From contig NZ_JACHWJ010000005.1 of NCBI RefSeq assembly GCF_014191305.1, positions 370,613-434,612 of the forward strand: a stretch of 64,000 nucleotides of DNA. Reading direction: 5' to 3'. Made by a program: the position numbers and the translations under genes. The DNA is from Pseudoclavibacter helvolus. GTDB lineage: Bacteria; Actinomycetota; Actinomycetes; Actinomycetales; Microbacteriaceae. The notes beneath the pieces were generated by a model, which was not told the DNA's origin, made no database searches, and worked only from the letters and a program-made list of their open reading frames with translations. Positions 1 through 8,597 of this stretch are shown here, piece after piece. Within the stretch, counting starts at the first letter, position 1. The number at the start of each line of letters is the position of its first letter.

Positions 1-29
1 CTGTCTTGAGGACTCTCGGCGTGCTCGTT

Positions 30-1538
30 TCATAGCTTCTCTCGCAGTTCGCTTGGCACCCGAAGGTGCTTGCTGAGGACCAGGCCGAGCGGCAGCGCCG
101 CGGCAAAGGCCGAGTCCTGGGATCCGTAGACGGGCCTCAGGCGGAGCCGTGCCGTCGCAGCGAGGTTGTCGACGGCGGCACGCGCGTCGAGCTCGTGCTC
201 CGCGTCGAGCACGGTCGCTGTGACGAGCGCCCCGAAGTTGATGAGGCCGGCGCCGGAGGCCTCTTCGCTCGCGGTCGCTGCAGCTGCGCGCACGGCGAGG
301 GTGTCGCGCGCTGCGGGCTTCGAACTCGAGGTCTGCCTGAACTGGGCTGCGCTGAGGTCTGCTTCGACAAGTGCGGCCGCCCGAGCGGCATCGATGGGCC
401 TGTACAGCAGCGTCACCCGCTTGCGGGCGATGTCGCGGTGCGGGGCGAGCAACCGGGCGAGCACGCTCGACTGCACGCTGCCTCGTGGCGCGACGGTCAT
501 CGCCCAGGTCGTCGAGTAGGCCGAGTCGTGTCGGTAGCCGTCCCAGCTCGCGCGGGCAGCAGCCGGGCCCACGTCGCTCCAGCTGAGCTCCGGGGTCTCA
601 CCTGCGGCATGGGCCTCGTCGATGAGCACGGCGACGGCCGGGTCGTAGGCGACCCGAACGATCTCGCAGACCTCCTGCGCCGTGAGCGGCTGGGCGGCTC
701 CAGCACCCGTCGCCTGGAGCCCGGCGCTGAGGCCTGGGAGCCGCGCTGCCAGCTCGCGCGCCATCTCTTCGGGTGCTCGACGCCGGCCGCCGACCCTGAG
801 GGCTCCTTGGAAGGTAAGCGCGACGAAGGCTTTCACTGTCGAGGAGCCCTCCGGGTAGTCGGCGACGGTCTCCTCGAGCACGGCGCGCGCGAAGGCTGGT
901 GCGTTCGGGTCCAGGTTCATGGCCACCTCTCGCCTGAGGCGCGTGCCGGAGTCTGGCGCGGTCTCGATCGTCACGGACGCCGCTTCGATCCCCTGCTCGT
1001 CGCCGAGGCTGGAGAGCCAGTGGCCCCATTCGGCCACCCACGAGTCGATCTGCTCCTGGTCCACGAGGGCGGCGCCATCCGGTTCCGTGCCGAAGACGAC
1101 GGTGTAACTGCCGACCGCTGGCGTGAGCAGGAGTGCGAACGATCGACCGTGCGAGTCGATGTGCTCGCTGAGCCTGGTCGGTGCCGCGATTCCTGGCAGT
1201 TGAAACGTCGCCCAAGGCACCCGGCCGATCGGGCCGGATCGGTAGCTCGCCTCACCCCTGACGCGGGACAAGGCCCACCCTGAACGCGCCCCGAGGCGCG
1301 AGAGCGCGTTCTTCCCGTGCGCGTCTCGCACGACGAGGAGCAGGAGCGAGATGCCGATCACGGCGGCAACGACGAGGGCCGCGACGATGCCGGAGATCAT
1401 GGCGGCGACGACGACAAGCACCAGCCCCACCAGCAGGAGCGCTGTGCCGACTGACCCGAGGCCGAGCAGCCCTGCCGAGGTCGGCTTCCGCCAGTTTCCG
1501 TAAGTGCGCACCTGTCGTGCCATCGCGCTATCGACCAC
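30..1538 (-). CDS. SCO6880-family type IV secretion/conjugation protein
   Basis: A 502-aa protein. The N-terminus has about 50 hydrophobic residues (roughly 21-70, two membrane helices), followed by a long soluble region with no nucleotide-binding motif. The opening YGNWRKPTSAGLLGLG and the overall layout match the SCO6880 family, which occurs in actinobacterial type IV secretion-like loci next to VirB4-type ATPases. The GTG start at 1538 is preferred because an AGGAGAGG ribosome-binding site lies 9 nt upstream; an ATG at 1523 is possible. It overlaps the upstream TrbL-like gene by 11 bp, so the two are translationally coupled. The operon probably continues past the left edge, where the ATPase would be expected. 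The family assignment is from recognition; the molecular role is unknown. Confidence 0.75.
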   Translation of the reverse strand: MVDSAMARQVRTYGNWRKPTSAGLLGLGSVGTALLLVGLVLVVVAAMISGIVAALVVAAVIGISLLLLVVRDAHGKNALSRLGARSGWALSRVRGEASYRSGPIGRVPWATFQLPGIAAPTRLSEHIDSHGRSFALLLTPAVGSYTVVFGTEPDGAALVDQEQIDSWVAEWGHWLSSLGDEQGIEAASVTIETAPDSGTRLRREVAMNLDPNAPAFARAVLEETVADYPEGSSTVKAFVALTFQGALRVGGRRRAPEEMARELAARLPGLSAGLQATGAGAAQPLTAQEVCEIVRVAYDPAVAVLIDEAHAAGETPELSWSDVGPAAARASWDGYRHDSAYSTTWAMTVAPRGSVQSSVLARLLAPHRDIARKRVTLLYRPIDAARAAALVEADLSAAQFRQTSSSKPAARDTLAVRAAAATASEEASGAGLINFGALVTATVLDAEHELDARAAVDNLAATARLRLRPVYGSQDSAFAAALPLGLVLSKHLRVPSELREKL

Positions 1539-3141
1539 CGCTCGGGTCCTCTCCTGTTGTCCGCTCAGCGACCGCGATCGCGGCGTCTGTTCCGTACTGG
1601 ATGCCCTTCTTCAGTGGCTGCACTGCCGCGACGGCGGCCGCGACGTAGGGCCCGCCGATGGCCGCGCCGGCTCCGGCGGCAGCGGCTCCAGCTCCCGCTC
1701 CGGCGGCTCCGGCTCCAGCTCCAACGGCCGCGCCAGCCGCACCGGTGGCGCGCACACTCGACGAGGTGGCGGCCGCCGACCCTGACGTTGGAGACGGCCC
1801 GGATGCCGGTGCCGGTTGCTGGCGCGACGTCGAGGCACCCGGCGGGCGTCGCCCTGACCTCGCCGCACCCGGCGAGCCGCTGCTCCCCTGCGGGCCAGCA
1901 TCCGCCCGTGGGCGTGCGCCCTCCGGCACTCGATCGGCGACCGAGTTGGCGATGATTGCACCTCCCCCGCTTGAGGCGAGTGCACCGACCATGGGCGTCA
2001 CGAAGCGCATCAGCGCGGGCAGCGCGACGATGGCCAACGCGAGGACAACAAGTCCCGTGTACGTGGTCAGCACGGCGCTGCCCTCCGTACTCGGAGCCGC
2101 ACCGCTCATGTGGAATCCCGCGGCGTAGACGATCGCGGCGGCGGGTTTGTAGAGGATGAATGCGGTGAGCCAGGCGACGCAGCGCTGGAACCAGCCCTTG
2201 CCGAGCTCAGTGTTCGTCGCCGAGGCAGCGAGCGGGAGAATACCGGCGAGGATGACGAGCATCCCGCCGCGCACGATCATGAGGAACACCTGCACGACGG
2301 AGATGAGACCGACGATCGCGCCGATGAACAAGCCGTGCCCTATCCCGGAAGCGGCTGCCGCCCCGGAGCCACCGCCGGTCGCGGCCGAGAGACTCCCAGA
2401 TGTGCCGAGCATCACGCCGACGTTGTCCTTGAAGCAGTTCGGCGTCGAATCGAGGTCGCATTCGAGCGACTCGTCGATGATCCAGGTCGAGAACGAGTCC
2501 CCCGCTCGCACAAGCAGCCACACGATCGTCAGGCCGACGCTCGCGACGACGACGAGCGTGAGGAGGCTCTTCAGCAGATCCTGACCTGGCCTGGCACGCT
2601 GCTCCCACGCCATGCGGGCACCGCCGATCATGACGGACACGATGGCGCACACCCCCGCGAGCCACCACGTCGACGACTGCAGGAACGTCGCGGTGTTCGT
2701 CGACGCGGCAGGAGCCGTCGGGATGAGCGCGGAGACCAGCGAGGAAGCGCCCGCGATGAGCACCCCGCCCGCGAGCACCGCGAACAGCTTCCCGTGGAAC
2801 GGGATCCCGTCGCCCGAACGGATACGTAGCCCAACCATGAGGGCCAGGAACACGAGCCCGATGACGGCGACGGTGCCGGAGATCCAGCTCACGTAGCCGA
2901 GCACCGTGGTGAGCTGTGCTTCGACGTCGCTCGTCGGCGCGGCCGCCGCCGACCCCGCTGGTGCTCCCGTCGTCCCGAGATCGGGCGTCGGCACATCGAC
3001 CCACATCGTCCCGAGGGTCGAGAGCTGCTCCGCAACCCACTCGTTGACGTCGTTCTGGAGCGCCTCCCTCGTTCTGGTCCACACCGTCGAGGCGATCTCC
3101 TTCGAGTAGCAGTCGAAGTCGCCAAGTCCGCAGTCGGCCAT
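1528..3141 (-). CDS. TrbL/VirB6-like polytopic membrane protein
   Basis: A 537-aa protein. A short N-terminal segment rich in Trp and acidic residues is followed by several hydrophobic helices between about residues 80 and 400, then a long low-complexity tail rich in Ala, Gly, Ser and Pro (about 400-520). Size, topology and context fit the TrbL/VirB6 inner-membrane channel component of type IV secretion systems. The ATG at 3141 overlaps the stop of the upstream gene (TGATG), which supports this start; an in-frame GTG at 3153 is less likely. Gly/Ala-rich tails are usual in actinobacterial versions. There is no enzymatic motif. The channel role is inferred from topology and neighbours, not from a diagnostic motif. 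Confidence 0.65.
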   Translation of the reverse strand: MADCGLGDFDCYSKEIASTVWTRTREALQNDVNEWVAEQLSTLGTMWVDVPTPDLGTTGAPAGSAAAAPTSDVEAQLTTVLGYVSWISGTVAVIGLVFLALMVGLRIRSGDGIPFHGKLFAVLAGGVLIAGASSLVSALIPTAPAASTNTATFLQSSTWWLAGVCAIVSVMIGGARMAWEQRARPGQDLLKSLLTLVVVASVGLTIVWLLVRAGDSFSTWIIDESLECDLDSTPNCFKDNVGVMLGTSGSLSAATGGGSGAAAASGIGHGLFIGAIVGLISVVQVFLMIVRGGMLVILAGILPLAASATNTELGKGWFQRCVAWLTAFILYKPAAAIVYAAGFHMSGAAPSTEGSAVLTTYTGLVVLALAIVALPALMRFVTPMVGALASSGGGAIIANSVADRVPEGARPRADAGPQGSSGSPGAARSGRRPPGASTSRQQPAPASGPSPTSGSAAATSSSVRATGAAGAAVGAGAGAAGAGAGAAAAGAGAAIGGPYVAAAVAAVQPLKKGIQYGTDAAIAVAERTTGEDPSGGR

Positions 3142-3965
3142 CAGGCGCTCCACCTCGTGTAGCCGCCGACGTCGCTGAGCGCCTGCATCCGCACCGGATG
3201 CGGCCCGTCTGTCGGGATCCGCCAGTCACCGTCCACCCATTCGAGGTCGACGACCGCGGCGATGAAGTTCGTTGCCCCCTCGACGGTGACGCGCTGGGCG
3301 ACGTCGACGCGCGCTGTCTCGCCGTCGAAGGCGAGCATCCGGTAGCCCACGATCTGGAGTCGCACGACGGCACCCGCCGAGTCCGCATCGGACAGCAGTA
3401 CATCTCGGTGACTTCCGGGCGCAAGCGCGTACTCGAGCAGTGGGGCACGGAGTCCCGGGGTGTTGGACTGCACGAGGAAGTTCGCGGCAGCGAGCAACGC
3501 GCCTTCGGGCGAGCGCTGGAAGCAGTACGCGAAGCCGGCCTCGTGCATGGCCCCAGGGCCAACCTCCTGCGCGCTCGGGGCAAGGTTCACGTCGACATCT
3601 CTCCAGCTGGTTTCCGGTGCGATCGCGAGCAGCCAGCGCGACGGGTCCGCGGCGGAGTCTGGTGCGGGTTCTGAGAGCCCGCAGCTGCTCAGCGACACGG
3701 GCGGAGGGGCCTCCTCGCCGACCGGAACCGGACCTCCCGGCGACGCTGTGGCCGGTGCCGGTGTCGGAAGTTGGTCTCCCGCATCCACGCTGCTTGGGGT
3801 GTCCCCATCGACGGCGACGAGGATCGAAATGACGATGCCGGCCACGACCAGGAGTGCGACCCCAAGGGAGGCCGCGACGAAGCCGGGGCGCTCGAAGGGA
3901 GCCCCCGAGCCGCGGAGGCTGGACACATGCCGACGAGGCGCGTGTCGCCTCAATCTGAATTGCAT
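3141..3965 (-). CDS. Single-pass membrane protein of the type IV secretion operon
   Basis: A 274-aa protein. It has a basic N-terminus (RLRRHAPRRH), one membrane helix at about residues 30-50 (VAASLGVALLVVAGIVISIL), a Pro/Thr/Ala-rich linker (about 60-90), and an extracytoplasmic domain with two cysteines and several Trp residues. This is the layout of a VirB8-like or TcpC-like assembly factor, but I see no motif that proves membership. The ATG at 3965 starts just before the membrane anchor; the open frame continues upstream, but that part overlaps the pilin-like gene in another frame and reads like noise. It is co-transcribed between the VirB2-like and TrbL-like genes. Confidence 0.6.
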   Translation of the reverse strand: MQFRLRRHAPRRHVSSLRGSGAPFERPGFVAASLGVALLVVAGIVISILVAVDGDTPSSVDAGDQLPTPAPATASPGGPVPVGEEAPPPVSLSSCGLSEPAPDSAADPSRWLLAIAPETSWRDVDVNLAPSAQEVGPGAMHEAGFAYCFQRSPEGALLAAANFLVQSNTPGLRAPLLEYALAPGSHRDVLLSDADSAGAVVRLQIVGYRMLAFDGETARVDVAQRVTVEGATNFIAAVVDLEWVDGDWRIPTDGPHPVRMQALSDVGGYTRWSA

Positions 3966-3982
3966 GGTGCTCGCCAACGCCG

Positions 3983-4276
3983 TCAGACGAAGAAGCCGAC
4001 GAGGCTCGTCGCGGCAGAGATGATGATGACGCCACCGAGCGCCATGCCGATCTTCCCTGCGTGCTCGCCTCCCTCGCCCCTGCGCGATTGGATCGCCATC
4101 ATGGTGCCGGCGGCGATGAGACCGAGCACGCACACGGCGAGCCCGATCCACTTCACCCAGCCGAGCAGCGTCGTCAGCCCCTCGGTACCCGGAGGTTGCA
4201 CGGGGTCGGGGTCGGGCAGCGTCGACAAACGAAGTGAGGCGTCGAGAAGCAGTTCAGCGAGTGCGGCGGTCGTCAT
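3983..4276 (-). CDS. TrbC/VirB2-like pilin subunit
   Basis: A 97-aa protein with a 40-residue N-terminal stretch followed by two hydrophobic helices (WIGLAVCVLGLIAAGTMMAI and IGMALGGVIIISAATSLVGF) joined by a short charged loop, RRGEGGEHAG. Size and two-helix hairpin topology match VirB2/TrbC-type subunits, which polymerise into the secretion channel or pilus. It is first in the minus-strand operon. Its ATG has an AGGAGACC ribosome-binding site about 7 nt upstream. The GEGGEHAGKIG loop and the Gly-rich second helix resemble actinobacterial TrbC-like proteins. The function is inferred from topology and synteny. Confidence 0.6.
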   Translation of the reverse strand: MTTAALAELLLDASLRLSTLPDPDPVQPPGTEGLTTLLGWVKWIGLAVCVLGLIAAGTMMAIQSRRGEGGEHAGKIGMALGGVIIISAATSLVGFFV

Positions 4277-4610
4277 GTTCAGTGGTCTCCTGTCGAGATG
4301 ATGGCGTGAGAGCGCGCGCCGGAGAGCGGCCCCGCGCAGCGCGAGGTCGGGCCGCTACCGGCGTCGAACCGCGAGCGCTCGAGTCAGCTCGCGGTGCGCC
4401 GTGGCGTGCCGTGAGCCGGGCAGTGGCGTGAACCGGTGTGCTGACTCCCTCAGATCGGTCGTCTTCGCTGCACACCAGCTCGGCTCAGGAATGGACTCTA
4501 CGCACGACGAAGGTGGCCTCAGAGAGTTATCCACAGCCTTGATCCACGCCGTCCCGAGCGACCTAGATTGGGGCTCGCCGCGGCCGAACTGCGGCGGGAA
4601 GGGGGTGCCT
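4277..4610. other. Divergent intergenic region, T4SS operon / lipoprotein-M23-FHA operon
   Basis: These 334 bp separate two divergent operons and must hold both promoters. I see no gene. A consensus DnaA box, TTATCCACA, lies at 4527-4535, but it is alone. A weak plus-strand promoter candidate (TTGATC, long spacer, TAGATT) lies about 50 bp upstream of the lipoprotein gene. No clear operator palindrome was found. Confidence 0.4.
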
Positions 4611-5144
4611 GTGCGCCGGATGACCACCGCGATCGCGGTTGCTGCGCTTGCCCTTTTGCTGTGCGGATGCACGCCGGACGATGGCCCGTCGCGAGTACCG
4701 AACGCCGAATCGCAGCCCCAAGCAGACTCGCCGCTGCTCGCTCAGGGCTCGCGGGACGAGCACATCGAGGCGGAGGCCCCGGAGCCCTCGCCGACACACG
4801 ACGCCGAGTCAGACGCCGAGGCCCTGACCGTCGCATCCGCCGCCCTGACGGCTTACCTTCAACGCGATCTGCCCCAGCGGACCTGGCTCGAGGGGTTGGA
4901 ACCCCACCTCACTCCGGCAGCAATCGTGGCCCTGAGCTCGGTCGACCCGGCGTCGATCCCAGCGGTGTCTGGGCCAGGGGCACCGGGGCCAGAGCAGCTC
5001 GTGCTGGTTCGCGACGCAAGCGGATACCTCGCGAGGGTGACGGCGGAGACGGGGGCGGGCATCTACCTGCTCGTCCTCGTACGCCAGGGGTCAGCACCGT
5101 GGCTCGTCAGCGAGATCGTGCCGCCAGAGGAGCGCAGCGCATGA
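4611..5144 (+). CDS. Predicted lipoprotein
   Basis: A 177-aa protein beginning VRRMTTAIAVAALALLLCGC: a short hydrophobic signal ending in the lipobox LLCGC, so a membrane-anchored lipoprotein is predicted. The mature part starts with an acidic, Pro/Ser-rich spacer and ends in a compact domain without recognised motifs. The GTG at 4611 is chosen because a GGGAAGGGGG ribosome-binding site lies about 6 nt upstream; the ATG at 4620 is the alternative. Its stop overlaps the start of the M23 peptidase gene (ATGA). It is probably an accessory of the adjacent cell-wall hydrolase or the divergent secretion operon. The function is unknown. Confidence 0.7.
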   Translation: MRRMTTAIAVAALALLLCGCTPDDGPSRVPNAESQPQADSPLLAQGSRDEHIEAEAPEPSPTHDAESDAEALTVASAALTAYLQRDLPQRTWLEGLEPHLTPAAIVALSSVDPASIPAVSGPGAPGPEQLVLVRDASGYLARVTAETGAGIYLLVLVRQGSAPWLVSEIVPPEERSA

Positions 5145-6322
5145 GCTCACGACACGCGCTCTGGTGGTGCCTCGCGGTCGTAGTCCTGCTCGCACCCGGC
5201 TTGCTCGTCGGCGCGCTTGTCGCCGCAACTCTCGCCAGCAGCTCCCTCGCGAGTGTGGCAGCGTGCGCAACCTCGGGCTTCTCGCTCGCCTCGCCTCCGT
5301 TTGGGCTGGCCCAGGGGTCCGCTGCGGACGCCTCCCTACCTGCCGACCCGGCCACAGTTGGCAGCCTCACCGCGAGCACCGTCATCGACGGCGAGCCCGT
5401 CGAGTTCTCCGGTGCGCAGCTCACGAACGCGGCCCACATCCTCGTTGCCGGACGGGATGCCGGCTTCGGGGTGCGCGATCAGGTCATCGGCGTGATGACC
5501 GCGATCGGCGAGTCAACGCTGCACGTGCTCGACCACGGCGATGCGGCTGGCCCCGACTCGCGAGGCCTCTTCCAGCAGCGGGACAACGGCGCGTGGGGAA
5601 GCCTCGCCGACCGGATGGACCCGCGCATCAGCGCGAACAACTTCTTCGCCGCACTGCTCGCCGTGGCCGAACGCGATGCGCTGACGCCGTCAGAGGCGGC
5701 CCACCGCGTGCAGGGCAACGCCGACCCGCAGCACTACGCGAAGTACTGGCAGGCGGCCGTCACCGTGAGCGAGACCATCAGCGGCTCGAGCACCGGCCTC
5801 GGAGACGGCGCGGTCGCATCCGTAGGCGTCGCCGCGGGCGCCGGGAACGGGTGTGCGCCCGGGAGCGCCTCCGCGTCAGTCGGGGTCGGCGCGAGCGCGT
5901 CCGTGAGCCCAGGCGGTTGGGCATCCCCAGGTTCGGGCGGAATCACGGACACCTTCGGGAACCGGTTCCACCCCACCGAGCTGGAGTGGCGGATGCACAA
6001 CGGCATCGACCTGGCGGCCGGCGGCTGCGGCGGTCAGATCTGGGCCGCCCAGGCGGGGACCGTCGTCGAGGCGGCACCCGACAGCTCAGGCAACGGGACG
6101 ATTCGAATCGATCACGGCGGGGGCCTCGTCACCAAGTATCTGCACATGGAGGCGGCCGGCTACCTCGTCGGGGTGGGGGCGATCGTCGTCGCGGGCCAGC
6201 AGATCGGCGTCACCGGCACGAGCGGGCAGTCGACGGGCTGCCATCTCCATTTCGAGGTGCTTGTCGACGGCGGCAGAGTCGATCCGCTTCCTTTCCTCGC
6301 GGCTCGCGGGGTGGGGTACTGA
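5141..6322 (+). CDS. M23-family cell-wall metallopeptidase with lysozyme-like middle domain
   Basis: A 393-aa protein with an N-terminal membrane helix (about residues 7-35), so it is anchored or secreted. Residues about 100-210 (VIGVMTAIGEST, SRGLFQQRDNGAWG) look like the goose-lysozyme or transglycosylase-like module often found in conjugation-associated hydrolases. A Ser/Gly/Ala-rich linker follows. The C-terminal 120 residues are a LytM domain with both zinc motifs visible: HNGIDLA (H-x3-D) and HLHFEV (H-x-H). It would cut peptidoglycan peptide bridges, and the middle module may cut glycan. It overlaps the lipoprotein and FHA genes by a few bases. Next to a type IV secretion operon, a VirB1-like role in opening the wall is plausible but inferred. 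Confidence 0.85.
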   Translation: MSSRHALWWCLAVVVLLAPGLLVGALVAATLASSSLASVAACATSGFSLASPPFGLAQGSAADASLPADPATVGSLTASTVIDGEPVEFSGAQLTNAAHILVAGRDAGFGVRDQVIGVMTAIGESTLHVLDHGDAAGPDSRGLFQQRDNGAWGSLADRMDPRISANNFFAALLAVAERDALTPSEAAHRVQGNADPQHYAKYWQAAVTVSETISGSSTGLGDGAVASVGVAAGAGNGCAPGSASASVGVGASASVSPGGWASPGSGGITDTFGNRFHPTELEWRMHNGIDLAAGGCGGQIWAAQAGTVVEAAPDSSGNGTIRIDHGGGLVTKYLHMEAAGYLVGVGAIVVAGQQIGVTGTSGQSTGCHLHFEVLVDGGRVDPLPFLAARGVGY

Positions 6323-7404
6323 TGGCGAGGCGACGCACGCGAGGCGCACCTGAGCCGGGCACAGCCGTGCCCACCTGGCCTCGAATCACGGCAAGCCTCG
6401 AAGGCAACGGGCGAGGGGTGTTGTCCTGGAATTCGGTCACGGATGAGATCTCCGCGGACTCCAGAGACGAGGCATACGCGGCCATCCTCGCGCGATGCAC
6501 GCGACTCGCTCAGACGATCGGGCGCCCCGTCCGGCTCGAGCTGCAGGACGGCAACCGTATGCGGGAGCTGGCGGTCTTTCCGTCAGGGGCAGTGCAGCCC
6601 ATCGATGGCGACGGCGTGCCAGAGCACGCCTCCCTGGACGGAGCCGAGCCCGCCTCCTCCACCTCGCTCGCCGAGGTGAATTGGCTGGCCCCGGTTACCG
6701 GCGTGTGCCGCGCCTGCTCCGCTCCCGCGAGCGCAGCCGAGGTGCACTGCCAGGGATGCGGCGTTGTGGAACCGCTCAGCCGAAGCGGCGGCGGCCCTCA
6801 GTTGAGAGCACAAGCCATGCAGAGCAAGGCCGGCGTCGTCGAGCATCCGCGCTCCGGACGACGCGCGCTCCGTCAAGGCACCGAGCAGACCGCCTCGACC
6901 GTGCCGACGCCTACACGTACGTCCGACCTCGCTCCGAATCCCGCGCCCCCGCTATCGCCAGCGCTCCAGCTGGCTTCCACGCCGGCGCACACGCACACGC
7001 ATGCCCCCACACCCACATCCCCACCCACACGACGATCGCGTCGCCGCGAGCAGACTCCGACGGACGCACCCCGTGCTCTGGTCATCGAGTTCGAGGACGC
7101 GTCGCGCGCGGTGCTCTCCGGCAGCGCGGCGGTCGGCCGTAACCCGTCGCCCGTCGACGGCCGCATCCCGGTCCGCGTCGGCAGCCGGGACAACACGGTC
7201 TCACGCACACACGCCCTTGTGGACCTCGACCATGCCGGTCGCATCCTCGTCACGGACTACCACTCGACGCACGGCGTGCACCTCAGCGGCAGGCGCACCT
7301 CCACGTTCTCGCCCGGTGTCGTCTACCGCGTGCCAAGCGGCGCGGAGCTGCGGCTTGGCGACGTCGTGTGCCGCGTCAGCACCGAACCTGCGCGCGCGAG
7401 CTGA
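6322..7404 (+). CDS. FHA-domain protein with zinc ribbon
   Basis: A 360-aa protein. After an N-terminal domain of about 120 residues comes a four-cysteine zinc-ribbon-like knuckle (CRAC...CQGC, about residues 130-150). A long disordered linker follows, with a run of alternating His and Thr (HTHTHAPTPT). The C-terminal domain is a forkhead-associated domain: GRNP, the VSRTHALV motif and STHGVHLSG are the usual phosphothreonine-binding features. It is cytoplasmic, with no signal or membrane helix. It starts on a TGATG overlap with the M23 gene. FHA proteins read Ser/Thr-kinase signals, so this may tie the envelope/secretion locus to phosphorylation. The partner kinase is not in the window. Confidence 0.85.
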   Translation: MARRRTRGAPEPGTAVPTWPRITASLEGNGRGVLSWNSVTDEISADSRDEAYAAILARCTRLAQTIGRPVRLELQDGNRMRELAVFPSGAVQPIDGDGVPEHASLDGAEPASSTSLAEVNWLAPVTGVCRACSAPASAAEVHCQGCGVVEPLSRSGGGPQLRAQAMQSKAGVVEHPRSGRRALRQGTEQTASTVPTPTRTSDLAPNPAPPLSPALQLASTPAHTHTHAPTPTSPPTRRSRRREQTPTDAPRALVIEFEDASRAVLSGSAAVGRNPSPVDGRIPVRVGSRDNTVSRTHALVDLDHAGRILVTDYHSTHGVHLSGRRTSTFSPGVVYRVPSGAELRLGDVVCRVSTEPARAS

Positions 7405-7460
7405 TCCGTCCAGTCACACAGCGGCCCGCTCGACCGACCGACCACGCTCATCGCTCCGCC

Positions 7461-7730
7461 TCAGGCCTGAGCTGAGGCAGCCGCGACGACGGCGGCATCC
7501 AACCGCTCAGCCTCCACGAACCACTGCGAATGCTGCACCCCATCGACCAGAACCACGGGGATGAGCTCGCCATACTGCCGCTGCAGCGCCTCGTCGTCGA
7601 GGATGCTCAGCACCGTCAACTCCGCACCGCGGCGGGCCGCGACAGCCCGCACGACGGGCTCGGCGTCCTCACACAGGTGGCAGCCCGGCTTGCCGAGGAA
7701 CGTGACCTTCGGAACTCTCGCATCCGTCAT
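7461..7730 (-). CDS. Glutaredoxin-like thiol protein
   Basis: An 89-aa protein with a thioredoxin fold. The start KVTFLGKPGCHLCEDAEP carries the CxxC redox motif CHLC followed by the glutaredoxin-like helix, and PVVLVDG supplies the cis-proline strand. This matches the small glutaredoxin-family/DUF836 proteins common in actinobacteria, which are thought to act with mycoredoxin or thioredoxin systems. The ATG at 7730 places the CxxC near residue 16, as in the family. It faces the FHA gene convergently. Confidence 0.8.
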   Translation of the reverse strand: MTDARVPKVTFLGKPGCHLCEDAEPVVRAVAARRGAELTVLSILDDEALQRQYGELIPVVLVDGVQHSQWFVEAERLDAAVVAAASAQA

Positions 7731-7953
7731 GCCCTCGATTCTCGCAGGCGCCACGCAAGCGAGAGCGGTGTAGTGGTCGTCAAAACGCGCAGGGAGCGAC
7801 CACAAGTCCGCTCTCGGCCAAAGCCAGGGCCAGGGCACTCTTAGCCAGAGCCAAGCCGTCCCCAGGAAGACAAGCCCGCTCGCCCCGCAGCAAACCCACG
7901 CCTTAACGCAGAAAACGCCTGACCCGAGGGCCCGGCGCTCTGCGTCGTCGCGA

Positions 7954-8052
7954 CTACTTCTTGTTGCGACGCTGGTGGCGAGTCTTACGAAGCAGCTTGC
8001 GGTGCTTCTTCTTCGCCATGCGCTTGCGGCGCTTCTTGACTACTGAACCCAT
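7954..8052 (-). CDS. Ribosomal protein bS22-type (AURKAIP1/COX24 family), 32 aa
   Basis: A 32-aa, extremely basic peptide running from [20 protein letters not shown] to TRHQRRNKK. It belongs to the AURKAIP1/COX24 family, found in actinobacterial 30S subunits and termed bS22 in mycobacteria; the mitochondrial homologue is mS38. The ATG has an AAAGGA ribosome-binding site 7 nt upstream. In mycobacteria this gene is paired with a small helix-turn-helix gene close to proC, and the same neighbourhood is kept here (HTH at 8178, proC at 13884). Its small size makes automated pipelines likely to miss it. Confidence 0.93.
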   Translation of the reverse strand: MGSVVKKRRKRMAKKKHRKLLRKTRHQRRNKK

Positions 8053-8177
8053 AGGAACATCCTTTATCTACAAGTACGAGGTGCGCGCAGCGGTGGGCTG
8101 CGGCATCGCTGGCGTCAGCTTACACGTCACCCGCCGGTAACCCTGTGTCCAACGAAAGACCCAGGGGCCAACGAGAC

Positions 8178-8390
8178 TCAGGCCGTGTGCTGACCGAGTT
8201 CGTCTCCGCGGCCGGACTGCTTGATGGCTTCGGAGACCGCCGACTCGGGCACCCGGAACGAGCGGCCGAAGCGCACCGCGGGAAGTTCACCGGAGTGCAC
8301 AAGTCGGTACACCGTCATCTTCGAGACCCGCATGAGTTCTGCCACCTCGGCAACGGTCAAGAACCGCACATCAGACAGGTCGTTTGCCAT
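8178..8390 (-). CDS. BldC-like small helix-turn-helix protein
   Basis: A 70-aa protein made almost entirely of a MerR/excisionase-type winged helix: LTVAEVAELMRVSKMTVYRL is the helix-turn-helix and ELPAVRFGRSFRVPESAV the wing. The length matches BldC-class one-domain regulators (about 68 aa). It lies upstream of and co-directional with the bS22 gene, a pairing conserved in mycobacteria (Rv0500A/Rv0500B), and is divergent from trkH. The ATG at 8390 is chosen because the open frame upstream of it has no domain content. It is probably a DNA-binding regulator rather than a phage excisionase, as no mobile element is nearby. Confidence 0.85.
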   Translation of the reverse strand: MANDLSDVRFLTVAEVAELMRVSKMTVYRLVHSGELPAVRFGRSFRVPESAVSEAIKQSGRGDELGQHTA

Positions 8391-8597
8391 GTGTTGCAGC
8401 TCCAAGGTGACGGATGATCCGCGCGTTACGGAAGTGAAGTGAGTGTCAGTTGAATACCTTATGGCCCAGAGCACTGCAGAAACAAGGTGCAGAGCCAATC
8501 ATCCTGTGCCACGGATTCGCGATTCCACCCGCGAGGAGTAGCATGACCGACGCCTCGCGCACGTGAGGCATCGACAACTGTGCTGTGAATTGGGGAT

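Noticed and set aside
4527..4535. Consensus DnaA box TTATCCACA, possible origin
   Set aside because: It is a single box with no AT-rich unwinding region and no dnaA/dnaN nearby; one 9-mer match in 64 kb is not evidence of an origin.
4401..4610. Longer N-terminus for the lipoprotein gene
   Set aside because: An in-frame open stretch exists, but it would bury the signal peptide and lipobox inside the protein, and the ribosome-binding site supports GTG 4611.
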